Under the pieces are notes generated by a model, which worked only from the letters and a program-made list of their open reading frames with translations, was not told the DNA's origin and searched no databases. The position numbers were made by a program, and so were the translations under genes. This document shows positions 24,861 through 37,411 of a stretch of 64,000 nt of DNA, in pieces. Every line of letters starts with the position of its first letter. The stretch's first letter is position 1. This stretch comes from Hawksworthiomyces lignivorus (Eukaryota; Ascomycota; Sordariomycetes; Ophiostomatales; Ophiostomataceae): NCBI GenBank assembly GCA_002917075.1, contig NTMA01000021.1, positions 558,001 through 622,000 on the forward strand, in the 5' to 3' direction.

Positions 24861-25161
24861 ATGAATTTCCATAACAAGCCGCCGGTACCACACGTACCGG
24901 CCTTCTATCGGTTCGCCGCAACAGGGCTGGGTGCCAGCATGTGGTTCTTCGTAAGGAGATGCATTTACCGAAGCCAATACTCGTCAGGCATTGTGTGTTT
25001 TGCTAATTATTTTGAAATAGTTGATGTATCGAGCCAAGAAAGACGGTAAGATTGATTAGACCCGAAAAATTTTGTTTCCTCAAGCACATAGCGGGCATTT
25101 GGCTGACTGCCCGGATACAGGTCCGGCACTGATGGGCTGGAAGCACCCATGGGATCACTGA
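24861..25161 (+). CDS. Complex I accessory subunit, NDUFB2-like
   Basis: A very small gene in three exons, 24861-24950, 25021-25045 and 25121-25161, encoding 51 residues. It reads from MNFHNKPPVPHVPAFYRF through a hydrophobic GLGASMWFFLMYRAKKDG and ends ALMGWKHPWDH. The pattern MWFW-x-x-YRAK-x-DGP-x-x-GW-[KR]-HPW is what I know from plant and fungal NDUFB2 (AGGG-type) subunits of mitochondrial NADH:ubiquinone oxidoreductase, a single-pass inner-membrane protein of the membrane arm. The splice sites are canonical (GTAAGG/TAG and GTAAGA/CAG), and the phase-1 second intron gives the GP of DGPAL. No exon exceeds 30 codons, so plain reading-frame searches miss it. Convergent with the methyltransferase gene. 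Confidence 0.85.
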
Positions 25162-25481
25162 ACAACCAAATGACCTGGGGGATTGGCTTTCGTATGTGAC
25201 TGGGATAGAGACATCGCATATACGAGGAACCGAAGGTTGAAATTCTACGAGCCAATAATGATATTCCTTCCAGAGAAGGGGGCCTACCCTTTAACGGAGT
25301 CGTTGCGGCTCTGGTGTACATATGACAATGGGTCAACATAATGCATATGAAAAAAGATATTCTATTGCTTTAAACAATGATGTCTACGAGTATGGTATTT
25401 TCGATGCGAGCAAGCTGTGGCAATCTTTCGCAAGGACCGGTTTCCGTCCCAACAACCTTTGGCCGAGAGCCTTCATTCTTT
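25162..25481. other. Convergent 3' region
   Basis: 320 nt between the stop codons of the complex I subunit and the methyltransferase; no gene seen. Confidence 0.7.
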
Positions 25482-26795
25482 TTAAGCCTTCGAAAAAAGA
25501 TAATGTGAAACACCCCATATGTCGCCACCACGGTAGTTGAATAGCTCTGAGCAGGCCATATAAAAGATCTGCCACCGGTAGTACCACACGGAGGCCTGCT
25601 TCTCATCACCATATGTCTCGATAAGGTGTGGCCACATCGCGCGCTTGTTGTCGATCATGTTCTGCAACCAGTCCTCGCACGTGCGCGAGTAGTGCTGCCC
25701 ATTTACCCACCACTGCTTCTCAAGTGTGAGATCGCGCTGAAAGTAGTGCAGCAGGTCTGACGACAGCATGGTGCCGCCCGTGAAGAAGTATGTCGTCATC
25801 CAGCCCTCTTCGTAATCGTAAGGCGTGGTGGCGTTATTGAAGATGTGAACAAACAGCTTGCCTCCGGGGCGCAGAGCACGGCTCACTTTGGCCATAAGCA
25901 ACTCGTAGTTCTTCATATGTTCGAAAAGCTACAAGAAAAAGTCAGCTGCCTTGATCAACAGTAAGTCTTTTTTGAGACTAGGAAGCGTTGAAAAGGGAAG
26001 TACCTCAATTGACACCACCCGGTCGAAGCTGGCTAGCTCGAATTCATAGTCGACGACATTGCCTGTAATGACTGTCAGGTTTGTCAAGCCGCGCTTCTTG
26101 GCTTGTTCGTCGATATAGATCTTCTGCGTCTTAGAGTTTGAGAAAGCCGTAATCTGCGCCTTGGGCAGTCTTTCAGCAAAAAAGAGGGAGCAAGAGCCCC
26201 AGCCGCATCTGTCGGTGAGTGTAAGCGATCAGGGAAAGAATATCTCTGGGGGGGAAGAAGGAGCAAAGAAACCGAAATTCAGAGTCATCTTACCCGAGAT
26301 CCAGGATTTTCATCCCGTCTTTGAGCTCGGCTTTCTCGACGTAACTGCTCAGCATAGCTACTTCTGCATCTGCTAGGGACGTATGCTTTTGGCCCAAGGA
26401 AAAGAGACCTGCAAGCCACCGCCCAGCCATGGAAGACGAATGTTTGGCTTTGTGGGCCTTGTCAATCTCTGGGTACCAGCAGCTTGAATACTTCATGTAG
26501 GGTCCCAATGTAGCAGTCAAAACACCCGTTCCGACTTCATAATGTTGTTTGTTTGCCGTGTCCGTCTCAATGGCAATCGGCTGCGACCGCAGCTTAGCCA
26601 CATAATCTTGTATGCGGTTCGTAGCAGCGGCACGATTTGGGGTAGCCACCTCGTGCAGGCGGCGAACTAGATTGCGCCGGATGCCGAGACGAATAATGGC
26701 ATGGGGCACGTAGCCACTGTCGAGAAGTGAGTCTGATGAGAGTTAAGAGTCATTCAGTTTATGCTAGAGATGTCGAGAAGCTCACCAATACTCAT
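25482..26795 (-). CDS. SAM-dependent methyltransferase, CFA-synthase family
   Basis: Four exons, 26795-26786, 26732-26294, 26208-26004 and 25928-25482, encode 366 residues. Exon 1 is only 10 nt (ATG plus seven bases), followed by a 53-nt intron; this gives MSIDSLLDSGYVPHAIIRLGIRR, the usual start in fungal members. S-adenosylmethionine motif I is KILDLGCGWGSCSLFFAERL (about 145-165). An acidic segment, NVVDYEFELASFDRVVSIELFEHMKNYE, carries motifs II-III, followed by LRPGGKLFVHIFNN. YMKYSSCWYP and the C-terminal WYYRWQIFYMACSELF match the cyclopropane-fatty-acyl-phospholipid synthase and coclaurine-N-methyltransferase-like superfamily. The real substrate cannot be told from sequence. No signal peptide or membrane anchor is evident. 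Confidence 0.88.
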
Positions 26796-27360
26796 GGTAA
26801 GAAATTATATTAAGTCGAAAAAGAACCTATGTTAGTGATTGCGAGGCTGATATGCAAGGCTGGCAGCTGTGCGGAATAATTTTTTTCTATATTGAACGCT
26901 TTAAGGTAAAAGAAGAAAATACAATGTAATGTGCTCAACAGTTTTAAGCAATGGCTTTTATAGTACAGAAACGGAGGGGAAAGCCAGAAGAGGTCATAGA
27001 GCACCAGGGTATGGGCTTTGCGTCGATCCGGTAGGACCCGGACCTGTTTTGTGTTTCGAAATTGGACCAGGAGTATGAGCAACCTCTGGTCTACACATGA
27101 ATAGCATCCAATTGTAATCGTAGGTAAACAATTATGTCCATGCGCAGCATAAGTTTGCAGTCCGAAGTAGCAAGCCCGAATAATAGCCCCAAGCTGTTTA
27201 TACTCCATCCGAATGCAACCTGTATCCATGATTCATCAAATAGGAAACCCAAAAACAGGAAATGGAAAGTCCAAAAACAGCAGTAGGAAAAAGTAATATA
27301 CAGGCAACAATTGAAAAAAGCGAGACAAATCTAGCACAGAACGATGGCCGATATATAATG
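26796..27360. other. Intergenic region methyltransferase/P5B ATPase
   Basis: 565 nt of promoter for the methyltransferase and 3' end of the ATPase gene, both on the minus strand. An open frame of 139 codons at 26810-27229 (-) shows no protein features and is not called. Confidence 0.65.
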
Positions 27361-30300
27361 TCATGTACGCATCCGCTCTTGGATTAATTTGTACTCCTTA
27401 CGCTTTTTTGACCGCTTCGTCAACGCCAGTTTGGCTCGTCCAATGCTTCGCGCCAACGCTGGGAGCACCCATTTCTCAGCCACGGTGGCTGTTAACAAGT
27501 ACACGATACCCAAGCCGAGAAGCAACAGTTTGAAGCTCCAAGAAACTTTGGTTAGTTCCATCAGTTTCTTGAGCCAGCGCACCGGACCCACAACCATGTG
27601 CACCGTGATGAGCAACGCGATGGCAGTCGTGATAACAAAAGGCCCTGAAAAAGTCAGCATGCGCGCCAGCACAAATGTGAATATAAGAGGATTCATTAGG
27701 GAGAAGTGACGCACAATTCCGCCACATGCTCTGTCGGAATGGAGGCCCGGCGTTCAGAACAACGCCAGAAAATATGTACTCGAAGCAAGACACGAGGAAG
27801 AGCGCCGTGTTTTCCGAGTTCTTGATATTGGACTTGTCAGGGTCTATGACTGGTGGAATGAACCTGCATAAGGCGTTTTATTAGTAAGGTGCTCAACTGG
27901 TAAAAGAGCAAAGATTAGTTCTTACCAAGACTGCTCTCGGACAACAACGAAAGCGATCGTCTGGATTATAATACAGATGACCATCTGCCCAAGCAACGGT
28001 GTCAAGACTTTGCGAGAGACAAGATCTGCTGTGGGCCGTTTTCGCCCAAGTTCTGGGAATGGTCCTGCCCAGCTCACTGCACCATTGTCAGAATAAAAGC
28101 AGCAAATAAAAGACACATTAGAGTGACATACTGAATACTGCAATAGGCAAAATAAGGGCGAGATCAATGAATAAGAACTATGTGAGTCAGTAACGACACT
28201 TCATAAGCGCAATGGTCAGACATTGAAACCTACCTGAAAATCGCCCAAATTGGATGCCGACGCATACAAAAAGCTGACGGATGTGAATTGAATTGCAGAG
28301 TACAAACTCATATACTTGAAGCAGCTGAAGCTCGTCACGAGAGATGCACGCCCTTCGCGGATGACTTCTGGCACGCAGCGAATGTCAAAGATGCGTGATG
28401 TAAACGGCGCAGCCACAGACGCCTCAGCCTCCGACAGAGAGATGCCGACGTCAGCAGCCTTCAGAGCAGAGCAGTCATTCGCACCATCGCCGCAAAATCC
28501 ACAGCAGTAGTCGATGCTTTGCAGCTTCTCTACTAGCTCATGTTTTTCGTCAGGCGACATGCGAGCAAAAACTTTGCCGCATATGAGCATCTGTTGTTTA
28601 GGTCAGCGTACGACAATGACGAAAACTAGATGCATATATAATGGGAAGGGCTCACTCTTTGGAGGACTTCTGGCTTAGCGAAGTCAACAATCCACCGGAA
28701 GACCTCACCGCTGACAGCAATGGAGTAATTGCGCAGATTAGAAATGTCATATGGAAGGGAGGCGTCGCCTTCTGGCGGAGCAGGTAAAGGCTATCGAAAC
28801 AGTTAGCTAAGATGCTGCTTCGGCCTTGTAGCAGGAAGGCATTGTAAAACCTACCAGCAATGTCTTTTCATCCAGTTGATAAATGTTATTGTCGATACTT
28901 TCCCATTGCAGAGTTGAGTTTGGGTCTCGTGCATCTCCTGGACGATTGAAATTAATATTTCGCTAGCAATATCTTCAATGACCATTATTTTTCATACCTT
29001 TGACAAACCGCGGCACAAAGCAGTGTGCAGTTTTGTTGATCAGGTTACACTCGCGAGCTACACTGATAGCTGTCAAAATATTGTCGCCTGTCACCATAAC
29101 AGCACCAACATTAGACTGCAGCAGTTCATCGAGCACAGCCGCCGTTGTAGGCTTGAGTTTGTTTTCAAAAATAATGAAGCCGACGAAGTCTAAGCCAGAC
29201 TCGGCATCTTGTCGTTTCATTTTTTGTGCGCGTACCCAGCTCAGTTTCGGGATGTGCTTCGTTGCGCAACCGATTACACGGTAACCCTTGTGTGTGTAGT
29301 ATGATAAAAGTTCGTCATAATCCGCCGGCAAACTTTCAGGCTTACAAATTTCACGCATACACTCGGGTGCCCCTTTGACATAGATGTCGCCGCTGGGTTG
29401 GCCGAAGACACGGACGATAACACTTGCGCGCCGAAGCTGCGACACAAACTCAAAAGCCTTGACAATGCCAAGTTCGAAGGGCGTTTGCGTTTCTGCCGTC
29501 GCTGACGCAGTTCCATTTGCAGCTGGCGGTCTCATGTCTAGGTCATATACGGCATCGGACGGTGGCCGCGCAACTGAAGGCGCAAGGCCTCCTTGGTTTT
29601 CATCTTCGTTCTGGTCACGGGCCGCATTCTGCTTGCCCTCCTCAAACGTCCACCCCGTAAATTCAAACATCTTCAAATCTAAGGGGTCACCAACCAGGTC
29701 ACCATCCACGGACCTCAGAGAATGGCACGTAGCCATGGTGAAGAGAGCAGCGCGCCGGGAATCATCGTATGAACCGATGTGTGGAGGACTCGCGGCTCTC
29801 TGGGAAATTCGAGCAGGAACCAACGAGGAAGGGCTTGTAACAACGTCGCCAAAGCGGTTGGCGGCACGATCCACCACACGCACGCCCAAAATGTCCAGAC
29901 CGTCTTCGGTCAATGTGCCTGTCTTATCGAAACACATAATGTCGAGCTTGCCACCGACATTAACACGCTGAGGGCTGATGCAAAAAATCTGCTTGGCTCG
30001 AAGGCGGCTGATAGCAAAATTGGTTCCGATGGTAAGCGTAGCCGGCAGGGCTGGAGGAACCACAATAGTAATCAGGTCCAGCGCGCGTACGACAATTAGG
30101 TGCCAAGCGAGTCCGAGCCGTACAAAGTTGATAAAGGATGCAATAAATCCCAGCATCGCGACGCCGGCCATAACACTGATGTACCGGAACGAGTCCCGGT
30201 AAAACTTGAAGCCAGAAGGCTTGGGAAACAGCATAGAGCGCACCAAAGAGCCCTTGGTTGTATTGAAGCCTGTACGCAAGACCATAGCTAGAGCAACTGC

Positions 30301-32058
30301 TTCTTCTTCGTCGCGGCCCTCTTGTGGCCTACGGGCACGAATGATTTTGGTTCCGCAGAATAGGAAATGCTTGGCGACTTGTGGTAAAATGGTCGGGGCA
30401 GCAAGGTCGATGATCCTCAGCGAGTTATTGGTAGCCGGTATCTTGGAGACGGGTACGGACTCGCCGGTCAACATGCTCTCGTTTACAATACAGTCGCCGC
30501 TCAGAAGCAGGCTGTCGCTCGGAAATTGCGTCAGGCTAGGATCGCTAACCTCATAGACATCGCCCGGCACAAGATCGCTGGACAAGATAGACCGCCAAAA
30601 TCCGTTGCGCAGCACACGCACATCGCACTCAAACCGTGAAATCTCTCGTAGCCGCCGCATAGTTGACCTAGTCTCTATCAAGGTCGTGGCAATGCTACCA
30701 AAGGACATGAGAAAGATAGCAATTGCGTAGTAGTAGTACTCGTCCAGGGACCAGAGGATCAAACTGCCAATTTGGAAGACGTAGAAGGGGTGGAAGACCT
30801 CGTCGACCAGCAGCTTGAATGTGGATTTTTGCTCAATGTCGATCAAATTTGCACCAAAGACAAGCTCACGGAACCCCTTCTCATCGCTGTCTAGGCCTGC
30901 ACGGATCTTACGGACGTCAGTCCAGGCTGGGTCTTTCCAGCCGCTAGACAAGACAAACTTGTCACGCAGTGGGTGAAAGAAGAAGCGGACGTAGCGGTAA
31001 TCCAAAACACGCAGATTGTCCAGCAATGGATCTGGGTCGTCGTCGTCGTCGAGCACGTACTGCGCCATTTTATGTGGTGCACCAAAGACAGTAGAAAGCG
31101 GCCGACCGTATGACGTACTGGCAACGTCTAAAATAGCCATCTCGTTCCATTGGTTCTCGACAACCACCCAGGTACAGTCACGAAGTGGAGAGGCTTGGCC
31201 GACCACACGGACGTACCACCGAGGCAGCCAACGAAACAACAGCCAGGCGAGTCCCAAGGTGAGTGTGCACAGAGAGACATAAACAGCCATGCCAACCCGA
31301 CTTGTCCGAAATCCCGCGATGACAATATATAGATCCTCGTTAACAATATATGTTTTCTGGCTCACACGGCTTCCGCCGTACTCGCTACCAGTCTCAGTAG
31401 CTAGGCTGTCTCTGCGACGCAGAAGGCCGGCGCGGACAGAGGCACGTGAGTGAGTGGACGACCGGCGGTGCAGCACGTAGTCATTCTGGTCAGCGGTGCT
31501 CTCGAGGTCTGCAGAATCCTCCTCTTCGTATCCAGCTTCCATTATAGCAGCTCCATTCTCCCCACGCTCCTCGTCATTTTCCTGCAGGTGGCGGTGGTGA
31601 AATGCAGCAGTAGATGAGCCATAGGATCCCACGAGGAGACGGTCGGCTTCGAAATCGAGAGACGCGGCATCAACGTCGCGTTCGTCCTCGCCGTCTGGCA
31701 TGCGCGCCATGTCGCGGTTCTCATCATCGTCGGTGTAGTATGCAAAGCTAGTCGTTGAGTCTGCTCTTGATCGACGATGTGAGAACGCCGCGATGCTGGT
31801 GGGAAGACTCTCGGCCATTGGACCGGAATACAACTAGGGAGAAAGGGAAACAAGGTCAGCTCAAGACAAGAACGGCACCACCATCCTAGTCCTATGTCTT
31901 GAGTAACCTACCTCATCATGCGCCATTTCCACGTCTTCGAACACGCTGGACGTGCTCTGGTTCGAGCCTAGCCGGTAGAGACCTACAGGAGGACGCTCAT
32001 CGTGACGTGGCGCCTCCGCCGAGTCAGCGGCAATAGAATTGCCATGGTCGTCCTCCAT
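27361..32058 (-). CDS. ypk9: P5B-type cation-transporting ATPase (Ypk9/ATP13A2-like)
   Basis: P-type ATPase of the P5B subgroup. Family members sit in vacuolar/lysosomal membranes; the animal one exports polyamines. Nine exons (32058-31912, 31833-28998, 28937-28855, 28790-28656, 28590-28234, 28177-28132, 28076-27926, 27863-27715, 27644-27361) encode 1395 residues. A disordered acidic N-terminus of about 170 residues precedes the membrane-inserted hairpin ([21 protein letters not shown]). Then follow the A-domain TGES loop ([14 protein letters not shown]), the P5B signature [15 protein letters not shown] in M4, the phosphorylation site CFDKTGTLT with D685, the nucleotide-binding KGAPE, VMVTGDN, the hinge [14 protein letters not shown], and six C-terminal membrane spans. 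The ATG at 32058 is the first after an in-frame stop. Exon junctions such as AVF-MSWAGPF were fixed by phase and conservation. Confidence 0.95.
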
Positions 32059-34107
32059 GGTGTCGGCCGAAATGTTGCTGCAGCTGCGCTCAGCTGGACG
32101 GACCGACAGTGGCTGCAAGGCGTATCCAGAGCATGTATCAGCCGTTTTGCGGAGTGATTGATCCAGGGTTAAAACAAGGGAAGACGGGTGCTAGCTAAGG
32201 ATCATGGCGCGAGCTTTCCCTCGCTCAATTACTGGCAGACAGTGTCGCAAAGAGCAAAAATGGACTTGTGCATGGCACTAGCAGAATTTTAGTAGTTGCC
32301 TGTACTTCGGTGCGGCAGTACGAAAGAGATGCTGAGTACGACGGACGTGGTACGGAGGACAAAGGATTTCAAGATAAGGGAGGCCAGATAGATACTGAGG
32401 TGCATTAATGACGTTCCACTGGACTAGATGGAAATTTGGTGGGGGGGCCATAGTGGATAGCTACATACCGTACAACACAGCTTGGAACGGGACACTCTCT
32501 GTGGGATACAGATACGAGTAGTACGTGCTGTGGTGCAGTGCTCCGTACCTTGACAGCTACATAGCTTGCCGCCACTTTCACAACACCTCATCCTCCTGTC
32601 TTTAATTTTTTCTTACGTATATTTTTATATTTACCTATATGTATATATTACACATCTTTACATATACTTACGATAACTGAACGCTGATAGTGACATATGG
32701 ATTACAATACCAACATGCCTATTAAGGATCAAGAACTTGCTAAGGCGCTGTGGAAAGTTTAGATTTCACATGCTACTAAGAGCCCCAGCACAGAGTCAGA
32801 TTCAGCTATCAATGTAGCTAGGCCCTCTGTACTAGGTGGTACTTGTAGACCTGCCGTAGCATAGATCCCCCTGGTCATTTCTCTCCCTTTTTATATGATG
32901 AGCTAAAGCCATCAGAAAAGGGCTTCCCTGAAGATCGCGGGTTGTTCTATTCATAGAATATATCGCCACAATATTGGACACCGAGACTGCTTTACCTGGG
33001 CTCTCTCACAGTTCGAATTTACGGCTTATGCGCTGTGTGGATTATCGCCGCTATCACTTCCCAATTTCTTAAGAAAATCCAAGTAAGAAAAAAGAGACGA
33101 GAGGTCGGCATGCCTAAACCACGGAAATTCATAAAATAAGTGGAAGAGATAGAAATTTCTTTCCAATTTTTTTTTTTTTTTTTCAGCTAACACGACTCAA
33201 AGCGGCAATAGATGTCAAGAAGCTCAGTGTAACAGAATCTTTGTATTTGGGACTGCGAGAAAAGAAGTCGTAAACTATAGAAGAAAACGGACGACCTGGC
33301 GTAAGCTTCAGGAAATGTTAACTGTGAGGACTCACCGAGACACAAAAAATCAGACAAATCAGGACATCAAAACCGAGATCCATATCGAATAAGCTCTGTA
33401 AAAATGATAGGTTCTAGATCTACTTCGCAACTATATAATTTAATAATTCAACATCTGTGAATCCGAGCAAAAAGAATAATTCGCGAAGGACAAAAGTGGG
33501 ACTAATAGCATCCGGCCAATGGCTGGGCCTCAACGTTGCAAGTGGGAGACGAAGTGGCGACCGCCAACAAGGGAAAAAAAAAAATCAGAAAAAAAAAATT
33601 ATACATCAATGAAAGCCAAAGATAGTACGGAGTAATAGTACGGAGCATGCTAGGACATCTTGCGCAGTGCGTAGTCGTAAACACGCACACACGCAGCGGT
33701 AATGCTTAGTTACTTACACCGTATTGACAGGCAGCCAGGGTGTTTCGCATTTCACCACCTTTCACCACCTTTCCCACCCACTCCCACTACTACTACTGCC
33801 CAGCAAAAAAATTTACCTGTCAACCACCCCGACAAAAGAAATCTCAACCCCGCCGCCAAATTCCCATACTAAATTTTTGTTCGCCCAACTCTTTTTCCTC
33901 TCTCCCTTACCTTCACCTTCTGACTTCTCTTAACCTCCTCTTCACGTATATCTTGCTCCCTCTCCCACACCGACCGCGACACGCTCTTTGGGCCCTCTTC
34001 ACCCTCTGCCCCTAATTCAACCCGCAACCCTCGCCCGTCTTCTCCTTTTGACGGTTTTTCTTCGCAAAACCTTTAGAGCCATATTGTCCCCTTACATACC
34101 AGCAGAA
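32059..34107. other. Divergent promoter region ypk9/nap1
   Basis: 2.0 kb without a gene. Holds a 17-nt T run at 33167-33183, an exact TACGGAGTA at 33626 with a near copy 13 nt further on, a direct repeat of TTTCACCACC near 33750, and a C/T-rich nap1 leader (33730-34080). Confidence 0.6.
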
Positions 34108-35788
34108 ATGGCTGAACCCATCCGCAACAAGCGGCCTGACCCTGTCGCTCCGTAAGTCGATCTTCGCCGTCCTCTCGAGTGGCCTTTTCCCTTTTTTTTT
34201 TTTGGCTCTCCTTTGTCTCGCATTGGTGTTTTACCTGCTTGCTTTTTTGTACGCCTCTTCTGACGTATCCGATCATCCTAGGACGCCGCAAAACACGCCT
34301 GCCAACAATGCTCCTATCTCTTCGCACGCCCAGCAGCCTGGTGTGGCCAGTATCTCGGAAGGTTGGTGATTTATCATAGTTCCTTGTTTTCTGTTTACAC
34401 CAATTCATGTCGATTTGTTTATGAGGGAACCCCGCGCTGGAACCATATCACGGTGTCTCTTACCTCCGCTGCGGACATACATGCCCGCCTTTTTATTTTA
34501 TACATGCCTGAACATCTGAGCTGATAAACACCGCACAACAGAACAACCCGTCGATATCGCCGCGGCCGCGTCTCTCTTTGCCCAGAACCCTCGTCTCGTC
34601 AGTATGATCCAGGGCAAGCTGGGTAGCCTTGTGGGCCGGTCGTCCGGATATATCGAGTCTCTTCCCCCGCAAGTAAAGCGTCGCGTTGCTGGCCTCAAGG
34701 GTATCCAGAAAGAGCACTCCAAGCTGGAAGCCGAGTTCCAGGAAGAGGTTCTCCAGCTGGAGAAGAAGTACTTCGCAAAGTTCACACCGCTCTATGAGAA
34801 GCGCGCCAGCATCATCAACGGCAAGAACGAGCCAACTGAAGACGAGGTTGCCGCTGGCGAGGAAGATGACGAGGAGGAGGATCCTGATGCCGAGAAGGCC
34901 GAGGAGGCTGGCAAGGCTGCTCCTGCTGCGTCGGCTGAGTCTGTATCTGGTATCCCCGAGTTCTGGCTGTCTGCTATGAAGAATCAGATCTCTCTGGCCG
35001 AGATGATCACCGACCGTGACGAGGGCGCACTCAAGCACCTGACCGATATTCGCATGGAATACCTCGATAAGCCCGGTTTCCGCCTGATCTTTGAGTTCGA
35101 AGAGAACGAATACTTCACCAACAAGACCATTTCAAAGACATATTACTACCAGAACGAGTCCGGCTACGGTGGCGACTTCATCTATGATCACGCCGAGGGC
35201 GATAAGATCAACTGGAAGGCAGACAAAGACTTGACCGTCCGCATTGAGCAGAAGAAGCAGCGCAACAAGAGTGAGCTAGCCCTCGTCTCGTGTTTGAAGG
35301 GAACAAGAACACAACTGACCATTGATAGACACGAAGCAAACCCGCATCGTCAAGAAGACTGTCCCTACCGAGTCGTTCTTCAACTTCTTCTCGCCGCCTG
35401 AGCCCCCCGCAGAGGACGACGACGATGCCGCCTCTGATATCGAGGATCGCCTGGAGCTTGACTACCAGCTAGGCGAGGATATCAAGGAGAAGCTCATTCC
35501 GCGTGCCATTGACTGGTTTACTGGCGAAGCTCTCGCCTACGAGGAGATCGACGAGGAAGACTTTGACGAGGAATTTGATGACGAAGAGGACGAAGAGGAC
35601 GACCTAAGCGAGGACCACGATGACGAAGATGATTCTGATGACGACGATGTAAGTGGTGTCTGATCACGCTCTCTGATCCTCGGGCGCTGCTGCGGAAGAT
35701 TCGGCTCGATTTTTTAACATTCTCCTCTGTTTTGTAGGATGACGGCTCGAAGCCGAAACCTGATGCTCAAGAGTGCAAGCAGAGCTAA
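34108..35788 (+). CDS. nap1: Nucleosome assembly protein 1
   Basis: Histone H2A-H2B chaperone that shuttles between cytoplasm and nucleus. Five exons (34108-34151, 34282-34361, 34542-35270, 35329-35648, 35738-35788) encode 407 residues. After a variable N-terminus comes the NAP fold: [37 protein letters not shown] (long dimerisation helix, about 65-100), [12 protein letters not shown], the [14 protein letters not shown] strand, and [11 protein letters not shown] near 305. The C-terminal third is an acidic tail with long Asp/Glu runs. The separate last exon of 17 codons ends PDAQECKQS. The fourth residue from the end is Cys, so the end resembles a CaaX box (CKQS), as in animal NAP1 (CKQQ). A frame running past exon 4 into intron 4 would lose this end. 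Confidence 0.95.
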
Positions 35789-37411
35789 TTGGATTCGTTT
35801 TCGTCGCTGTTTCTGGTGGCTCCGTGACCTGTGGCATGGGGAAACATGGACTCTAGAGATGAGCAAGGTCGAGAGAGGCTGGCCAAAAGACATTGGGATC
35901 TGCAGCAGTAGTCTATCGTGACTGCCGGAACTCATCTAAACATATCCTTTGTTCTTGTGTTTCTGATATAAGGCTTGCCTAAGGCCACCAATCATGAAAT
36001 GGGAATGTGGAACCGGGAAGAGGCTTATTTTTGCAAGAAAACAAAAGAAAACAAATAAACCGGACAATGCGTTTTGGGTGGAGTGGAAAGAGAAATGGCA
36101 AGGGCGATAAAAAGAAGGGAAGAATGTTGGCACCACAAGAGAGTTAGTTTTTTACATCTATCGTACTTATACTTTACACGCACGTTGGCTTTTGGCTCTG
36201 ATTCCCTCCATGTTTTTATCCAACATAAACACCTTAATATTTATGTCACTGCCCCCTAGTATCTGATATTCAATCTAGTCTTTTAATCTATGCTTTCTCA
36301 AAAACGCTGGCATAAGTTGAGTTGTGGGAAAATATTGACGTTGTCACAGATTGAGGCTCAACCGCATTTAATCAACAGGGTGTGCAAGAGAGCTAGTTAC
36401 ACCTCGACTAAACAGGATACATATACGCGATACATATACAGAAAAGGAAGTTCTCCGTACCGTAGCCAGCGCTATCCCTGCCAAAAGTGACAGGTCGACT
36501 ACTTTCTTTTCAAGGAATTTCTGCAAGTGCATGAGTGCCTTTTTTTGTCTCGATATTACGGAAGCTCGATGGGGCATTCCATGCCGTCCCTCCCGATGTC
36601 TCTGTCTCTCCCACGTTCCTCTGCACTGGAGAAAACCGTGGGGTGTACGGAATACGGGATGTTGTAATTATCCTGTAATCCCGTACTAGCTAGGGAGAGG
36701 AAGGAAAGGGCTGCGAAAGAATCACACATCATGCGGTGTTTGCTCAACAAAAAGCAGCAAGAGACTAGAGAGCGCAATATACCTATCAATCAATGCACGG
36801 GTGATGCAATACTCCAACCTGAGAAGTATTAGTCAGAAGAATCAGGAGACGGACCAGCATCTGCTCCCTTGCTTGAGGCCTTCAATAATAGCTAGCAATA
36901 TAAACAGGAAGCGTTAACACGCTGGTGTGGGCAGTAACCCAAGGTGAACGTGAAAATTTTTTCTTTGTCCCGCCGCCGTTTGGTTAAAATAGGCTCCGAC
37001 AGCCCTTCCGAAAGTCGGTGTCTGAATCTTCATAGCTGCCGTTGGGTAAAATTTTAGTGGACACTGCCAGCAGCTGTGAGTCAAAGGCAATTAAGGACGT
37101 ACTTGCTACTCGTAATAGGCCGTAGAGAGCACCCCGCCACCGCCGCAATAGGAACAGTGATGGTTAGACGTCGAAGAGAACAGAAACCAGCTCTGCTATA
37201 AACTCTGGTTGGCCGCCACCACCATTGACATCACGACTCATTTTTAAAACTCCAAGGCTAACGACCACTCATACTGAATCTGCATTATAAGGGCGCGTAA
37301 TAAGCCATTGCGCGAAAAGAAGCTCTCTACACACTACAAACATCCAAGACAGAGCAGATCTCCTTCAACCCGGAGACAAAAAAAATACTAACTAAACAGT
37401 CACACAGCACA
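35789..37411. other. Intergenic region nap1-phosphoglycerate dehydrogenase
   Basis: 1.6 kb; no gene seen. The last 200 nt before the dehydrogenase start contain a TATAAG-like element near 37286 and an A-rich leader, fitting a strong promoter (inference). Confidence 0.6.

Noticed and set aside
24574..24864. 96-codon Ser/Thr/Pro-rich frame upstream of the complex I subunit
   Set aside because: No ATG start, low complexity, lies in a divergent promoter; could be leader sequence.
26810..27229. 139-codon minus-strand frame between methyltransferase and ATPase
   Set aside because: No recognisable pattern; position fits promoter and 3' sequence.
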